Positions 44,784 to 58,099 of a stretch of DNA of 64,000 nt are shown here, piece after piece. Source of the stretch: Corylus avellana (lineage: Eukaryota > Streptophyta > Magnoliopsida > Fagales > Betulaceae); contig NC_081547.1 of the NCBI RefSeq assembly GCF_901000735.1, positions 930,001-994,000 of the forward strand, written 5' to 3'. Numbering within the stretch: the first letter of the stretch is position 1; each line of letters opens with the position of its first letter. A program made the position numbers and the translations under genes. The notes under the pieces were generated by a model. That model searched no databases. It saw only the letters and a list, made by a program, of their open reading frames with translations, and was not told where the DNA came from.

Positions 44784-46932
44784 ACTAGTGGGCTGGGCGT
44801 GGTGCCGATTGGGCATGAAGGACGGTGAGCTGGGGTTGGGTGTGAAGGATTGTATTAATCTTTGTTGGTTTTGATTTATGATAAGAGTATACTCAAATGT
44901 TTTTAATTTGCAACATGCTGAGGTGTCTTTCATTGTGTGGGTTGCACAAAGGTGAATTTTGTGCAATGTCCACATAGAAGACGCACTCGTAAAGGAATAT
45001 GTGTTGAATATATGAAATTTATTGACTCATAACATTTTTCTTATCTAAAATGGCTATTACAAGTAGCAAAATTTTTGTGGGGAACCATTTTATTTTTTTA
45101 TTATTTCTCTCACCTGTTTTCTCTTTTTCCTAAAACTTTTTCTTACTATTTCTCTTTCACATCTCATTTTTCCAAAATTTTTTCTTACTATTTCTCTCGA
45201 CATATCTTCTTTCCCAAAAGTTAAAAAATATAATCTTTAGAAAAAATACGATCCTTATAAAAAAAAAGGGTTAAATACTATTTCAATGCCCGTGGTTCGC
45301 AAGCCACCTCGATTTTCAAAAATATCGCAAATAGTACATGTGGTAAGCCAATAAACTCACTTTGTACCTCCATTAAGATTCCGTTAAGTGTTTTAATGGA
45401 AAGCCATGTCACCCTTACATGTGGGCACCATGTGGTGTGGTACCTGAACTTTTTTGTGCTACGTCATTTTTTTTAATAAAAAAAAAAAAAAACCAAAAAT
45501 TAAAAAATTAAAAAAACCTGCTTACTGCCTAAAGAAAAACCAGTGTTCTCTTCATTCTCCTCTCCCCCAACCCCCTAGGTTTTTGCTGGACCCAAATACC
45601 ATCTTCGCCATCCCTCCCTCAACGCTGTTGCCGTTGCCGTCGCCGTCCCTCAACGCCGTTGGTCTTCCTTAGCCGCTGGTCTTCCTCAAAGAAAAGATTT
45701 TCCTCCATTACCCAGCAAGCCATGCGTGAACCTGATGAACCCATAAAACAGGGTTCTTGTCATGTGGATGTGCCTGAACCTGCTGCAGAAGGAACGAAAA
45801 TCGCTAAAAACTCTAGAATCCAAGTTTCACAAGTTTGGTAATGGGAGATGCCTGATTCGCTACATAGGCTAAGGATTGATGATAAATGAAATTATGTAGC
45901 TCAAAATCCTTAATGATTTGCAGTGATATGAAAATCACTTGATGCCCATTCGTTTTGTTGGAGTGGCCAGAGAAGGAATGTTGTCTTTCTTTTTGTTCCT
46001 ACCGTTCTAGTTATACCGTCAAATGAATGTAATAGTAGTGGCTTATATTATCCCTTCGTGAATTCAGAGGGAAAAGCTAATATGGTTCTTGTAACTTAAC
46101 AAATAAGTTTGCTAAGTTCACAAAGCCTGCTATTAAAATCAAAAGGATTTCCCTTGAGCAGTTTGCTGCTTGGAATTCTTCTTCTCTTCCAGTTAGAGAA
46201 TCATGGACCCCTCCCTCGACCGCGACTGCGACGGCGTTGAGAGGGACGGTGATGACAACGGCAACGGCGTTGAGGGAGGGATGGCGAAGATGGTATTTGG
46301 GTCCTGCAAAAACATAGGGGGTTGGGGGAGAGGAGAATGGAGAGAACACTTGTTTTTCTTTTGTGTTTTTTCTTTAGGCAGTAGGCAGGTTTTTCTAATT
46401 TTGGTTTTTTTTTTTTTTTTTTTAATTAAAAAAAATACGTGGCACCCAAAAATTCAGATACCACACCACGTGGCACCCACGACGTGTAAGGGTGACATAG
46501 CGTTCTGTTAAAAAAACTTAACGGAACGAAATCTTAACGAAGGTATCAAATGGGTTTATGAGCTTACCACAACTACCATTTGCGATATTTTTGAAAACTC
46601 AGGTAATTATTTGATTTTGGTCCAAACCATAGGTACTAGAATAGTATTTAAGTATTTAACCCTAAAAAAAAAATTAAAAAAAAAATTAAATGATATAGAT
46701 AAAAATATAACTAATCATATATAGGATGCCTTTAAAAATTTATTAGCTAAGAGCATTCCCAATAAAGGAGCAAAATTATACTTTTATCTAAAATGGCTAA
46801 TCAAATTTGTAAAAAAACCCCACATTGGATTAGCAAAAAAAAAATCCAAAATGGATATTTTATTAGACTAAGCAAAAAAAAAAAATGTTACATGTAGCGC
46901 ACTTTTCCCATGAGCCATTTCATTTTTTTATT
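44784..46932. repeat. Direct second copy of 37237-39410
   Basis: Starts ACTAGTGGGCTGGGCGTGG, the same bases as 37237, and ends in an A/T tract at the next gap. Confidence 0.9.
45268..46662. mobile_element. Mutator-like nonautonomous element, second copy
   Basis: Allelic copy of 37728-39140. The left inverted repeat has several substitutions and a 16-bp insertion near 45670. An internal 20-bp tandem duplication in copy 1 (about 38370-38395) is single here. The right half is identical. Confidence 0.7.
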
Positions 46933-47032
46933 NNNNNNNNNNNNNNNNNNNNNNNNNNNNNNNNNNNNNNNNNNNNNNNNNNNNNNNNNNNNNNNNNNNN
47001 NNNNNNNNNNNNNNNNNNNNNNNNNNNNNNNN
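46933..47032. other. Assembly gap, 100 N
   Basis: Exactly 100 N. It stands in for the A/T-tract-rich stretch 39411-40341 of the first copy. Confidence 0.99.
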
Positions 47033-47780
47033 TATGGATAGGTTTGGTATGCTAAAATTATTGTTATTATATTTTAATCAAATTCCATAAAAACATTGTA
47101 AGCCGAAAAATTACATTTCAAAAAACCACCTCAATCCATGGTCGTCCCCCACTCTAGTGGGGAACTCTAGTAGACGAAGAATAAATCATATTTGAACGAA
47201 AAATAATATTTAGGTGTGCCCCTTCAAAAACGTCGTATTAACTACTTGTGCATCAAAGTAATCGATGTGCGATAAATTGTAAAAACATACTTGAACACCT
47301 AAATATTATTTTCCATTTGGACGGCCTTTTTTATGCTTCTATTGTAATATTAAATAACATCACCTTTTTTTAAAAAAAAAATATTTAAGCTGCAGAAAGC
47401 GTGTCTAAACTTTAAATACTCCACCAATAAAGCTTAAATTATGCTTCTATTGCAATATTAAATAACAGAGTGATGATAAAGGGAACGCCAAGCGTGCCCA
47501 CGCCCGGCTGATTTAATATTTTATTATAATAAAATAAAATATTTTATTATTTTAATTAAAAAAAAAAAAAAGTCAGGCGTGCATGAACAATACCAAGGAT
47601 CTATAACATAAAAGCCAAAATTTATTTAGGGAAAAAAAAAAAGAGGGGAGAAGAAAAAATAGCTGTCCCGAGCAACATTAATACATAGAGACAGACGTAC
47701 ATGGAGAAAGACAAGCAGCAGCTCACACATCGTTAGCCATGGCTATACGGAAAACAAAGGTTACGGATAGTATTTAAAAT

Positions 47781-48234
47781 CTAAGAATTTGCGTTGGTCT
47801 GGTGTCGCGCTTTTTCCTTCTCCTTCACTTCGCTCCCTTGGGACTTGTCATAAGCTTCACGTACAATTCCAAATATGCAAATTAAAAGTTTAATAATAAA
47901 TAAAATAATTATGGGTAGAATATAAATTAAATAATTAAATTCTAGTACAAATAAATAGTAATTTAATCGTAGTAAATATAAAGAAGTGATGATTTAAAAG
48001 TAAAGATGAAGTTATATCTTATATGCAACTTTCACTTGCCACCGCAAAATATTGTCTCAATTAAAATTCCGTGACGAAAATTGTCTTTAACTCGGCCCAT
48101 CAACCGGGCTTGTCTTTAAAACGCGTCTCTAGATTGCATGTAAGCGGAATATCCTCCCAAATGCATGGATTTCTTCCGATTCAATTCAATGCATGTATGT
48201 AGACGAATTTCTTACCTGCATTCTAGAGAAATTT

Positions 48235-48298
<64 letters not shown>

Positions 48299-49233
48299 AT
48301 GCATGTAAGAGGAATTTTCTCCCAAATGCATGAATTTCTTCCGATTCAATTCAATGCATGTATGTAAGATAAATTTCTTACATGCATTCTAGAGAAATTT
48401 CCTCTTAAATACAAAAAATTTCTTCAAATTGTGTTTATAAAATATCATATATATTTGAAATAGAGTAATACTCAACTCATATCCTACGCCCATATAATTA
48501 AATTGATGTGACAATTTTCATAACTTCTTGAATCAGAATTTATTAAAAAAAAAAAAAAGTCTAAGGATTAATGTGCTCATTAGGCCATTTAAAGAGGGGG
48601 GATACGAGTTGGGTATTTAAGCATTACTCTTTTAAAAAAAAATTCCTGAAAAGCTCACTTTAATTTGTTGGTCTAAGTGCTTTTTTAGTTATTAAAAATA
48701 AACTCCCTAGCACAAAACTAAACATGCCCTTAATAGACTAAATTTGTAGAAGAACTAAACTTTTTCCGTACGTGTATTGGATGAGGGACTTACCAGGGTG
48801 ATTTTCATGGACATGCCCATCCTGCTCAGGCTTTGGAATAGACTGGTTGCCTCCATATATCCCACCAAATCCTTCCTCATCCGACCTGGTGGAGTACCCC
48901 TCGCCAAACGAATGAGACATCACGTCCCTTACCACATACACCCACAACAATTCCAAGCACATCAAATAAGACTAAAGAGATATTGTTTGAAACTGATTTA
49001 AATAAATAAATAAAAGGAAAAAAAAAAAAAAAAAAACCAACAACTAACCCAGTTTTCTCGTTTGGGTTGTGGGCCTTGTCCGTCTTATGCTTGTTATCAG
49101 GTTGCTGGCTCGCCATAGTTGCGCCCTTCCTGAATCCGATCCCACACGCTTTCCGGCCAGCGTTATACGGCAGAGGTGCTGAGAACAAAGTAGGTGGATG
49201 TATTCGAGTTGATCGGATAATTGCGTAATTCAT
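47781..49233 (-). CDS. Small probably mitochondrial protein, second copy
   Basis: Exons 49233-49049, 48927-48794 and 47854-47781, all borders kept. The only coding change noticed against 41090-42516 is AGA to CGA in the last exon, which keeps Arg. This supports an allele under constraint rather than a decaying duplicate. Presequence and alternative ATG (49116) as in the first copy. Confidence 0.7.
48130..48400. repeat. Tandem pair of inverted-repeat units, second copy
   Basis: Allelic to 41438-41690; the (AT)n(AG)n tract between the units (48236-48294) is about twice as long. Confidence 0.75.
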
Positions 49234-49659
49234 CTTTGTGCCTCTCTGGGTCTTTATATCACTAGCTTAAGCTAAATATACAAGATCCGCTTTGGAGTGA
49301 GAGAAGATATTGTCAGCAACGACGTCCGATTCAAGGGACCAGAAAACCCGATTCTACGTATGACACGTAGAATTTGATTGCACACGAGTCATGTTATCAG
49401 AGTGTTTGAGTGTTATAAATGTCACATCGGCCACCTTATGAATCTTAAACTTATCGATGGTGCTCAAAAAAAAAAAAAAAAACAAAAAAAAAGGCTTATC
49501 GATGTTTTTGCTGCAAATTAATGGCGAAAGCTCGTGACGAGAAGTGAATTTTGCCCTTGCCCCTTTCATAACTTAAGCGTGAATAGAATACGGTGATGTC
49601 TTACCAAAAAAAAATGAAACAGAACACGGTGATGTTATACTTTGCACTACAGTCATATT

Positions 49660-51067
49660 ATGTTGACATGGCATAGAGTATATGAGGCTTTGCATTTTTT
49701 TTCATTAACAAAGATGGATTTAAGGGTTACTATCTTATGCCAAGCTAGTGTATTGTGAATGTGGTGTGAAAAATACTAAAATAGCATTTCTTCTATAAAT
49801 GAGTAATATTATTTTTTATACTCAGTTTACACCGAGTGACTTGTTGCGTTTTAAGTGACTTTTTAATGTTAGCTAAAAGAAATAGAGGAATGACTGACGA
49901 CAATATTTTTCTCATCTCATCCTATAAATTCAATATATCAATTATTAGATTTGTGAACTTTACATAAATTCAATGATAAATTCATCAATTTACTATGTAG
50001 ATGGTTAAAATATTATTAAAAATATAATGAATTATATCTTCTTTTTTTTTTTAAAAAAAAAAAAAAGTCATTTAAAATACATCATGTTAGCCAATATAAA
50101 ATAAGTGTAATAAATGGATGTAGAGAATAGTATTACTCCTTATGAATATATAACTCTAATAAGCGGATTCATATAAGCATCCCATATCATAACTAAATAA
50201 TGTACTCTAGCTTCCTCCTTATTTGAAATAAGATTATCTCTGTTTATAGTGAAATCTAGGTAATTTATAGTTAATATTTTGTTTTGTAGTATATGGGAAA
50301 TGTCAAGTTAGTTGAAAATTTTAAATAACGTAGCAATATATTTATTATATAATAATATATACTGTTTTATATAAAAAAAATATATATATATAATTTACAT
50401 CATGAAATAGATTATCTCAATTTTCCTGATAGGAATGATTCTCCCTTTTTTCCTTTTTTTTCTTTTGGTTTGGTCTTGCATCCGCTTGAAGTTCTTTTCC
50501 CATTTATAAATTATAATGTTTGGGTGCTGATGTAAAACGAGCTAGGCCCAACAAAACCATACATGGCCCAGATTCACAGCTCATTCTGTCCAAAAGATCA
50601 ACGGGGCCGGTAACTTTTTCCACAGTCATGCCAGAATGAGAATTTCGTCCAATAGTAGATACATCGGGCCGGAAGCGTGTGGCTGAGTGAACAGCCGACC
50701 AGGCGACCATCACCAACATGTCGTCCTTCAGCTCTTGGAATGCCACATGAAAATTAAGATTAATTTAAAAGATTGCATATATTTTTCCTCGGATGCTAAA
50801 TCTACGTAGAACTTATTATATTAGAGCCACGTGTCATGTGAGTTTTTTTTTTAAATTATAATAAAAATTGCAGTGATTCAAGTATTTTACTTTGGAATAA
50901 AATGCCAAACAATCAGTCTGACTTGAAAACCAGAGAAACAGTTTGTCCGTATTGAACAAAGTTAACGCAAAGGCAATAAAGGCTTTCTTCGGTTTCCAAA
51001 TTGCATTTATGGTTGCAATCCACTCCTTGTTTGGAATAAGATTGGCTTTATTGAACTTTTACGTTTC
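49660..51067. other. Intergenic, no supported gene
   Basis: Single-copy AT-rich DNA. An 80-codon minus-strand frame at 50504-50746 (starting MAFQELKDDMLVMVAWSAV) lies in a locally GC-richer patch, but no domain, promoter or splice partner is visible. Confidence 0.35.
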
Positions 51068-51242
51068 AGGAAAAGGATCCTCTCCATTTCAAAATCCCTC
51101 AATTTCCTCCATTTAGTGCATTGTGAAGGGTAGTGTTGTCCAAAAGTTTTAATAAGGGTAGTGCATTAAATGCAATACCCTTCAAAATGCACTAAATGAA
51201 GGAAATTGAGGGATTTTGAAATGGAGAGGATCCTATTCCTAG
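51068..51242. mobile_element. 175-bp hairpin MITE
   Basis: Inverted ends of more than 55 bp. The left starts AGGAAAAGGATCCTCTCCAT and the right ends with its near-complement. The interior includes CACTAAATG-type arms around a loop with GTTGTCCAAAAG. GTTTC occurs directly before (51063-51067) and after (51243-51247), a possible 5-bp target duplication. Noncoding. Confidence 0.75.
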
Positions 51243-54200
51243 GTTTCAAATCACTTTCGGGATTAGCCCAATTCATTTTGGTAGCTCTGCGGTCAAATTA
51301 GGCCCATTTCTCTCTCTGTCAATGAATAAGAGATTTTAATGAGAGCCTAACACAGAGAAAACGACAAATGTGGATAGACTCAGGGGCCCAACATCTGCGA
51401 CAAGTAACGAAGGTAGCGAATAAAGCCAATAGCTTCGCAAGAAAAATGGTGTCTACTGCTTGAGCCTTGAGAGACGTTTTTAAGAGTTCATTAATCATTG
51501 CTAACAGAAGGGAGGAAAAAAAAAAAACTGGTTTAGTAAATTTTACAGTATTTAACGATATACGTAGTATTATATTATTTGAAAAATTTTATACAACGTG
51601 ATAGCATAAATAATATATAATTATAGATACTGTTAAATACTTTAGAGTCAAACATTTTAGAGACACACAAGAACGAAGTCAGAGTTTAGTATGGGCACGA
51701 ACTAAAAGCCAATAAATTGTGTTGTTAGGGGCGATACGCCAAAAAAAAAAAAAAAAAAAACTTATAAATTATTATTTTTTACCTTCAACCTTTTTTTTTT
51801 TTTTTCCTTATAAGTTGGGGGGTGGACCTGGCCTATATAGGCCACACCTTCCTCTGTCTCTAAAGACACATGTCAGTTTATTAATTTTCTATTATTCTAT
51901 GTAACCCAAATTTATTTTTTTAAAAAAAACTTTATTCCATGACCAACAAACATTTAAATCGAAAAGGGTGGATTCTTTCATGTACACAATAATGAAGCCC
52001 ACGCACCCAAACACATGATATCACTTTTGATTTGTTGAATAAAGTTTTTCTTTCACATTAATAGTAAGCACAAGCTTTTCTTTTTTCAAGCCATTAGTAG
52101 AAAGTCGGTCTAGATCATTAAAAAAAAAAAAAAAACGGTGGATGTTCTCAATTCATTCATTGTATTGTGGGTGTGTTAAGCAAAGGACATTTTAATTAAA
52201 AATATATATATATATATATATTTTTTTTCTCAAAATTAACCAACAATTTTTACTTTTTTATATAAAATATTTTTACTTTTTGTCTTGTATCAATTAAATT
52301 TGCTAAAATTCCAATCCACCTTTTTTTTTCAAGTCATTTAGCAAAGACACCCAAGGTGCACACATTACCGTTGTTTTCAGAATCTGATATGATGGGAGTG
52401 TCCTCGTCAGGATCTAAAACTCAACGGGCAAATTCAAAAAGGCAAATAGGGTTGGTGAGAGACTGGGGAGACTGAGAGCCGTAGTGGGTAGGGTACACTA
52501 GTCTGCTGTCCAGTGAGTCTAGGACTGTTGAGTGGCACGTCATTTACTACAACAGTACCAACCTCAGTATCTCGATAAGATGGGACCACCCGACCGTTGC
52601 TGCATCCATGACGTCAGCAAGCACATTTAGGAAGAGAGAGCGTTGATAACATCACCGGACACAAGACGCGCTTCCCGATACGCTCCTTTATGATTACCCG
52701 GTTTGAAATACGGAGGCGACTGGAGACTGGAGTGGTCAGAGTCTCAAAGCTCTGGAGCTGCGACACCAAGATGGAAACAGATCCGCAGAGGCAAGTCGTA
52801 GTCGGGTAAATTGTCGTTGATTTAACTCAACTACTGTGAAGCTCAGAGAAAAAACTTAAAGATGTGTGTAGTTTTTTGGGGGCAATGGAGCAGTGGCTTG
52901 GCAGGCTTTAGCATTGGGTGCCGATGCTTTTCACCAGGGTCCAATTCTTGCGAGGGCTTCTTTCCTTGAATCAGGAACACCGGGGTCCCTTAAAACATTG
53001 AACATGAAAAGCTTTCGTATGGAAAATCTACTGATCGAGACAAAACTTCATCATTTTGTACCTTATGCAATTGACACCCATCAAAAGAAATTAAAAAGAA
53101 TTGCCTTCAACACTCAAGTTTTTCAGGGGAAAAAACAATTTTGCGTGATTGTGTCCATGGCTGCCAGCCTGCCACCTTCAATTTCCATTACTCGCCTTGT
53201 ACACAGTGCGTGGTAAGAAATCAAACAGAACTCAGATTCTCTAAAGATTTTTCTTCCAATTTCTCGAATTTATAAAAAGACTTGTTCCGATGCATCCAAA
53301 CTCAGGACTCTCTTTTTCATTCATTGTCCGAATTGCTTACTGTTTGAGCAAATTCAAGAAATCCAAAACCACTCAGATAGCTACTATAAACATGTTTGCA
53401 CCTCGTCACCTGGATTAATTAAATACAAAAGATGAGGGAGATTCGTTAATAACCAAAAAGTCCATCTCCTTTTCAAATCATTATGGACTAGGATTTACAA
53501 TAATTTAATATTGAAATTGCTAATAATTTTAGCATAAATTAACACCATTCCTATGAGTGCATTTTCCTCTAAGAGCCAACAAAGGGGCATTCCTCTCTCT
53601 CTCTCTTGGTCTTGGTTTAGCATCATATATCGATTTGGAAAAAAATTAGATTGGGTGTAATGCGGATTAAGGTGCTACTCCTCAGGGTTGTGGGCTGTGG
53701 CTATGGAGGTGGGGGCTACCACTTTCATTGGCTTCCATCCCAATTATTTAATAAGTCCAGTCGAATATTAAAAAGTGAGTTTTAGAAAACGTGGCAAGAG
53801 GAAGCAAGTGTTGTCACTGCTTGAAAGTAGCAGAAGCCTATCTCCATTGAGTGTGTCAATTGAAAGAGGGTAGACAACTCAAATGTTGCAACGATTGTGA
53901 GAGAACTCATATGAGATTCACTAGCTAAATAACTTTTGAATTATTTAGCCACTCTTTTGGGCAGATAACTTCCAAATGAACTATCTCGCAATTATTATCG
54001 AAATCATTAATAATTTGCTGGAAATTTCAATCCAACAACAAATTATTCAGGTTGCATGATTTTCAGAGTGTTTTGAAGCCAAATCTTGACGAGTTTATAA
54101 AGTTTAAAGGTTATTGGAGCCGATTTGTATAGTTTAAAGACCAAAGGAATAATGAACACGCTTGTGCTTAGCCCTTATAGCACTCACATTAGGCTTAACC

Positions 54201-55670
54201 AAAAGGTTATTTTGACTGCCCTATAGTATAAAATACCAAAAAATAGCTTCTCAAACGACTATTCATTTTGAATAAATATTTGACTATCTGCTTGATTAAT
54301 ACCTTTAAAAGATCAATATGATCTTCTAAATAAAATAGTAAAAGCAAGAAATAAAATTTGATATTGAGCAAAGAATTTGTTAATGTTTTGTGAGATTGTT
54401 AAAATTTTAGAGAAAATTTAGAATTTATCCTTTGAACTACAAATAAACACACAAACCAAAAGTCACAAAGTGCATTTCTTAGTTAAATGGGACCCTCTGC
54501 AAATCAAATTTGTAAGTACTCAAACATGCATTTCACAATGACCACGAGAGGTCACATCACTCGGATTATAAAACGGCAAATATCATGCAGTCCACTGCCT
54601 CCCTTGTCATGCACTGGCCCATAGATTTGTAGATACATACAAAGAGGCCGGTTTCTCCACCCCTAAATTCATCTGTGGGACGCCGAAAGATGTCAAGTGC
54701 CCAAGAGAGATAGAAAGAGTGAATGAAAGGTACACGCATTAAAACTTAAAAGCAACACTCGAGAGGAAAATTGGCCCATAGAATGGAGAAAAAAAAAAAA
54801 GACTATTGGGAGGGAAGGGAGGAGGGCCCTTACACAGCTCTGAAGAAAAATAATAGCAGGGCAGAGGAAAACAAAGAAGAGGATTGAGAAGCGACAATAA
54901 GGGGAAAGATCGTTTGGCAGGTTACCTACTCAAACAAATTCATATTATTGGAGGCCTAAGTCTTCTATTCTCATCACAGAATCAAAAGAAAAACGTCTAA
55001 CATAAGTAGTCATTATCAAAAACCAGTTAATGAAATTACAGCCTCAAGCACTATTTACAGAACCTGCGAGATAATGACACGCCTTAATCAATCTCAAAAA
55101 AATACAATTGAGGCAAATCAAAAGCCAATCAAAGTAAAAAAAGAAGAAAAAAATACAGAGAGAGAGAGAGCCATCCCCGGATCAAAAAAATCTAGTATCT
55201 TGGCCAATAGGGACATGGGAATTGAACTAAAATCACATCATGGATTTAAATTTACATACAAAAGCAAGGACACCAAGGAAAAGAAACATTTTTCCTTTTC
55301 CCCTAGATATGCAATTCCCTTCTTTACAATTTGCCATATTCTAAGACCCAAACATGTTACATAAAACCAAACAAAAAAAAAAAAAAAAAAAAAGGAAAAA
55401 CAACATTATATAAGGATGATGAAGTCAAAAAAACTAAAGCACAAACTGCAAATTTAACAAGCAGGGTTTAGGCCCAAAAAAAGCTTCAGAGGTTGTAGAA
55501 ATGCAGTATTTGAATGCTACTAGATTGCAATGAATACTAACTGTAATTTCGGTAAGCATGACTAAGTTCCATAATAAGCTGATCGTCAATGGCGTATAGA
55601 CACTAAATGGTTCCACATCGGAGAAAAAAAGACCTGGTGGAAACTGTTACCAAGCTTGAGGCCAAACCAG
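51243..55670. other. Intergenic, no firm gene
   Basis: Region 52380-52850 is less AT-rich and carries an isolated ATGGAAACAGATCC start (52771) whose frame soon reaches GG|GTAAAT. It could be a first exon, but no downstream exon was found. A 107-codon frame at 52893-53216 has unremarkable composition and is not called. Poly-A/T tracts and a purine-rich stretch (54780-54920) make up the rest. The last 300 bases are the probable 3' UTR of the GRAS gene. Confidence 0.35.
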
Positions 55671-57518
55671 TCAACGCCAAGAAGAAACAGTAAGAAGTGG
55701 GACTTCATTCCATGCCAGAGAGAAAAACCCAGGTGAAGATTCAATCAGAGAGTATGAGGAACTGTAATTGTAGTTCCACAAAAGGATCCTAGCCTGACTA
55801 ACTGCGTAATGGCTGAGGGCTACGGGCTCGAAACCGGAACTTTCCATCAAAACCCTCCACTGCTCCTTGTTCTCCATACGCACTCTGCTGGTTCCCAGTA
55901 CCTCCGGTCCAATCACACCGGTGATTCGACGACCCAGTAATAGTCTTTCCATTTGTAGCCTCTCGGGCGAGTCTCGGGTCAAGTTGGGTTCCAGCGATTC
56001 GAATACGGCCGAGTAGTACTTCAACGCATTTTTGAACCGGGGAACAAACCCGACCCGGTTTAAACTCGCTTCGTATTCGCCCAAAGTAACGATTTCTGGG
56101 TTCAGCGACTTGGCCAACCGGAGAGCCGTTTCAACGGCGACTGGAGTTTCGTCTAGTAGATTGTACAGTTGAAGCATGAAGTTCACGGCCAAGGTCTCGT
56201 CCGGGTCGATACGGAAGCTCGCCTCGTTGAGCTCCTGAATCGGGGTCAGCACGGGCTCAAACTCGAAATTTATTCTGAGAATATTAGCGAACTCGCGGAG
56301 CCGGTTTCCGGTGGCTAGCAGAGACGCCGCCGGAGATTTCCCCAGCTCTGGGGCGGGTATGCCCGAGATTCGAATAATAGTAGGCTTACCGGTGGACCGG
56401 GTTGCCAGGGCTTGTAGAAGCGCGGCCCATTGAACCCCTTGCACGATGCCAAAATCCACTATGTGAATCTTGGTTGCCCTCTCCGTAGCTTCGAGTATCG
56501 CTTGGTTGGCTGTTAAATGCGAAAATTTTGAGTACGGGCACGCATCGTTAAGAGCTTTGTAAGTGAGCGTGAAGTCCTCAGAAGTGGTCTCTGCTTCAAT
56601 CACAGCGGAGCTGTTTTCAGCCGGTACGGATAGTCTGCGGTATAGTGCCTGATAGAAGTAATAGGCCACCCTCTCAATCGGATCTCCGTGCTCTGACACC
56701 GATTTCCCGAGCCCAATCAGCGATTTCACGGCACGGTCAGGCGTGGACTCCGCAAGTCGAGCACAGTCGAGGAGTTTTCTTAGCAGTGGCGGTGCAGATT
56801 CGATTTCCGGTGATGAGCTAGACGAGACGCCAGCGACGTCGTTCTTCTGTGGGCTCGGTGGCTTGGAGTCCTTAATTGCGGCCGGAGGAGACGGCGCTTG
56901 GGACGGAGGTGGGGTCCACGAGGGGACCTCGGGTTGAAGCGGACTCTTCTGAGTATCCGTGAAGATAACTCGGTTGAGATCGGACGGCGGACAACAAGCA
57001 ACGCTGACTCGACTGGGGCAGGTGGTAAACGGATCGGCACCGTAGAGTCCGAAATCAGCATTGCTCTGCCACGCGTCGTATCCGGAGGGCAGATTGGAAC
57101 TATCCGTTGAATCCCCACCGCCCATTAAGCTCTCCATCCACTCGTCTGAGTCAAACTCGCCACCCGCTCCACCACCGAAATCAGAAAACCTGAACGCAGT
57201 CGTCGAGTGGTGCTCCAAGTTCGGAAACTGAAACCCGGGCTCACCCGTATCTGCCCCACCGCCGACTTGAAATGGGTCGGCGAACCCGGTACCAGTGAGC
57301 CCGCCGAAAGCCGAATTCGGAGAACCGGACAAAGAGTGGTGAGTGTTGTTCCATGGGTTTAGCGAGAGAGGATTGAGGCCCAGGAGTTGCTGTTGCTGGT
57401 GGTGGTGGTGGTGATGGTGGTGGTGTTGCTGTTGCTGTTCCTCTCGCTGTTGTTTCTGCTTGATGACCTGCTGAGCTATCGCCATGAGGTTCCCACTGTC
57501 CGCACACATATATGCCAT
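55671..57518 (-). CDS. SCL4: GRAS transcription regulator, SCL4/SCL7 clade, 615 residues
   Basis: Uninterrupted 615-codon frame plus stop. The N-terminus [20 protein letters not shown] is the signature of the Arabidopsis SCL4/SCL7 clade. It is followed by a Gln/His-rich tract (residues 24-44), a conserved acidic patch [14 protein letters not shown] (121-134) and a Ser/Pro-rich linker to about 240. The GRAS domain follows in the usual order: leucine-rich region I from 244 ([15 protein letters not shown]), VHIID-type core [14 protein letters not shown] (351-364), leucine-rich region II (about 401-458, with [15 protein letters not shown]), PFYRE region (from about 473, [16 protein letters not shown]) and SAW region ending in SSWR (615). 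GRAS proteins act in the nucleus as transcription co-regulators in signalling and development. The size matches the clade and all subdomains look intact. The start is supported by the conserved N-terminus. SCL4 versus SCL7 orthology is not settled. Confidence 0.95.
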   Translation of the reverse strand: MAYMCADSGNLMAIAQQVIKQKQQREEQQQQHHHHHHHHHQQQQLLGLNPLSLNPWNNTHHSLSGSPNSAFGGLTGTGFADPFQVGGGADTGEPGFQFPNLEHHSTTAFRFSDFGGGAGGEFDSDEWMESLMGGGDSTDSSNLPSGYDAWQSNADFGLYGADPFTTCPSRVSVACCPPSDLNRVIFTDTQKSPLQPEVPSWTPPPSQAPSPPAAIKDSKPPSPQKNDVAGVSSSSSPEIESAPPLLRKLLDCARLAESTPDRAVKSLIGLGKSVSEHGDPIERVAYYFYQALYRRLSVPAENSSAVIEAETTSEDFTLTYKALNDACPYSKFSHLTANQAILEATERATKIHIVDFGIVQGVQWAALLQALATRSTGKPTIIRISGIPAPELGKSPAASLLATGNRLREFANILRINFEFEPVLTPIQELNEASFRIDPDETLAVNFMLQLYNLLDETPVAVETALRLAKSLNPEIVTLGEYEASLNRVGFVPRFKNALKYYSAVFESLEPNLTRDSPERLQMERLLLGRRITGVIGPEVLGTSRVRMENKEQWRVLMESSGFEPVALSHYAVSQARILLWNYNYSSSYSLIESSPGFFSLAWNEVPLLTVSSWR

Positions 57519-57960
57519 TCTCCGGCCAAATCTCGCCGGTAAAAAACTGCACTTACATTACCCCAGAAAAGATCAGTAAGAGAGCAAGTGTTGGGTGAGC
57601 ATTCAGAGTGATTTATAGTCAAAGAAGAGAGACATAGAAGCAGGGAGAGAAACAAAGTACATACACTAGTGGAGGCCCAGAAACAACGGGATCTGAGAGT
57701 TAGGTCTGCTCAAGCTATAGACAGCGAGAGAGAGCCAGAGATTTTGGATGTACTGTAGCTCTACAAACCGCTCCAAATCTTTTACGCATAGAAAAACAGA
57801 GAAAGGGGAGCCTAGAAATGATGAGAACCCTAGGACCCTTACCCATAGAGCGCCCTTTCTTAGCTCTATGAATCTCGCTAGCTGTGCGGCAATGCATGAC
57901 GTGGCTCCCATACGACAAGTGGGGCCTCTATTCCTCGATAGGACAACACCAGGTAATCAA
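57519..57960 (-). promoter_or_regulatory. Leader and proximal promoter of the GRAS gene
   Basis: On the minus strand a TAATGTAAGTGCAG acceptor-like site just before 57552 suggests a leader intron. Without splicing, an out-of-frame ATG at 57552 would precede the true start. Short frames in 57666-57918 are likely leader sequence. The exact transcript start is not visible. Confidence 0.4.
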
Positions 57961-57964
57961 CGTC

Positions 57965-57970
57965 CACGTG
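57965..57970. promoter_or_regulatory. G-box CACGTG upstream of the GRAS gene
   Basis: CACGTG in the context GTCCACGTGTACC, about 450 bp before the start codon. Typical bHLH/bZIP site. Function inferred only from the motif. Confidence 0.4.
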
Positions 57971-58084
57971 TACCACTTTCCCCTCCCGCTCTGTTCGGGA
58001 ACCTTGACATGAGCAGCGGACCCCACTCCCTACATCTTGGTCATTGACACGTCGGTATACGGTGCTTCGGTGTCGCCGTCTTCA

Positions 58085-58092
58085 TGACGTCA
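58085..58092. promoter_or_regulatory. TGACGTCA bZIP palindrome upstream of the GRAS gene
   Basis: A full TGACGTCA site (TGA/CRE type) about 570 bp before the start codon, 115 bp beyond the G-box. Confidence 0.4.
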
Positions 58093-58099
58093 TTCTCTG

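Larger units (their letters stand above)
47033..49659. repeat. Direct second copy of 40342-42942
   Basis: Near identical to 40342-42942, and joined without a break to the unique sequence from 49660 on. Confidence 0.92.

Noticed and set aside
50504..50746. 80-codon minus-strand frame
   Set aside because: No domain, splice context or second copy to test conservation; too short to call.
52771..53216. Possible first exon (METDPQRQ) and a 107-codon frame
   Set aside because: No downstream exons, no recognised family, and the longer frame has no supporting start context.
56743..57118. Frames overlapping the GRAS coding region
   Set aside because: Shadow frames of the intact 615-codon gene.
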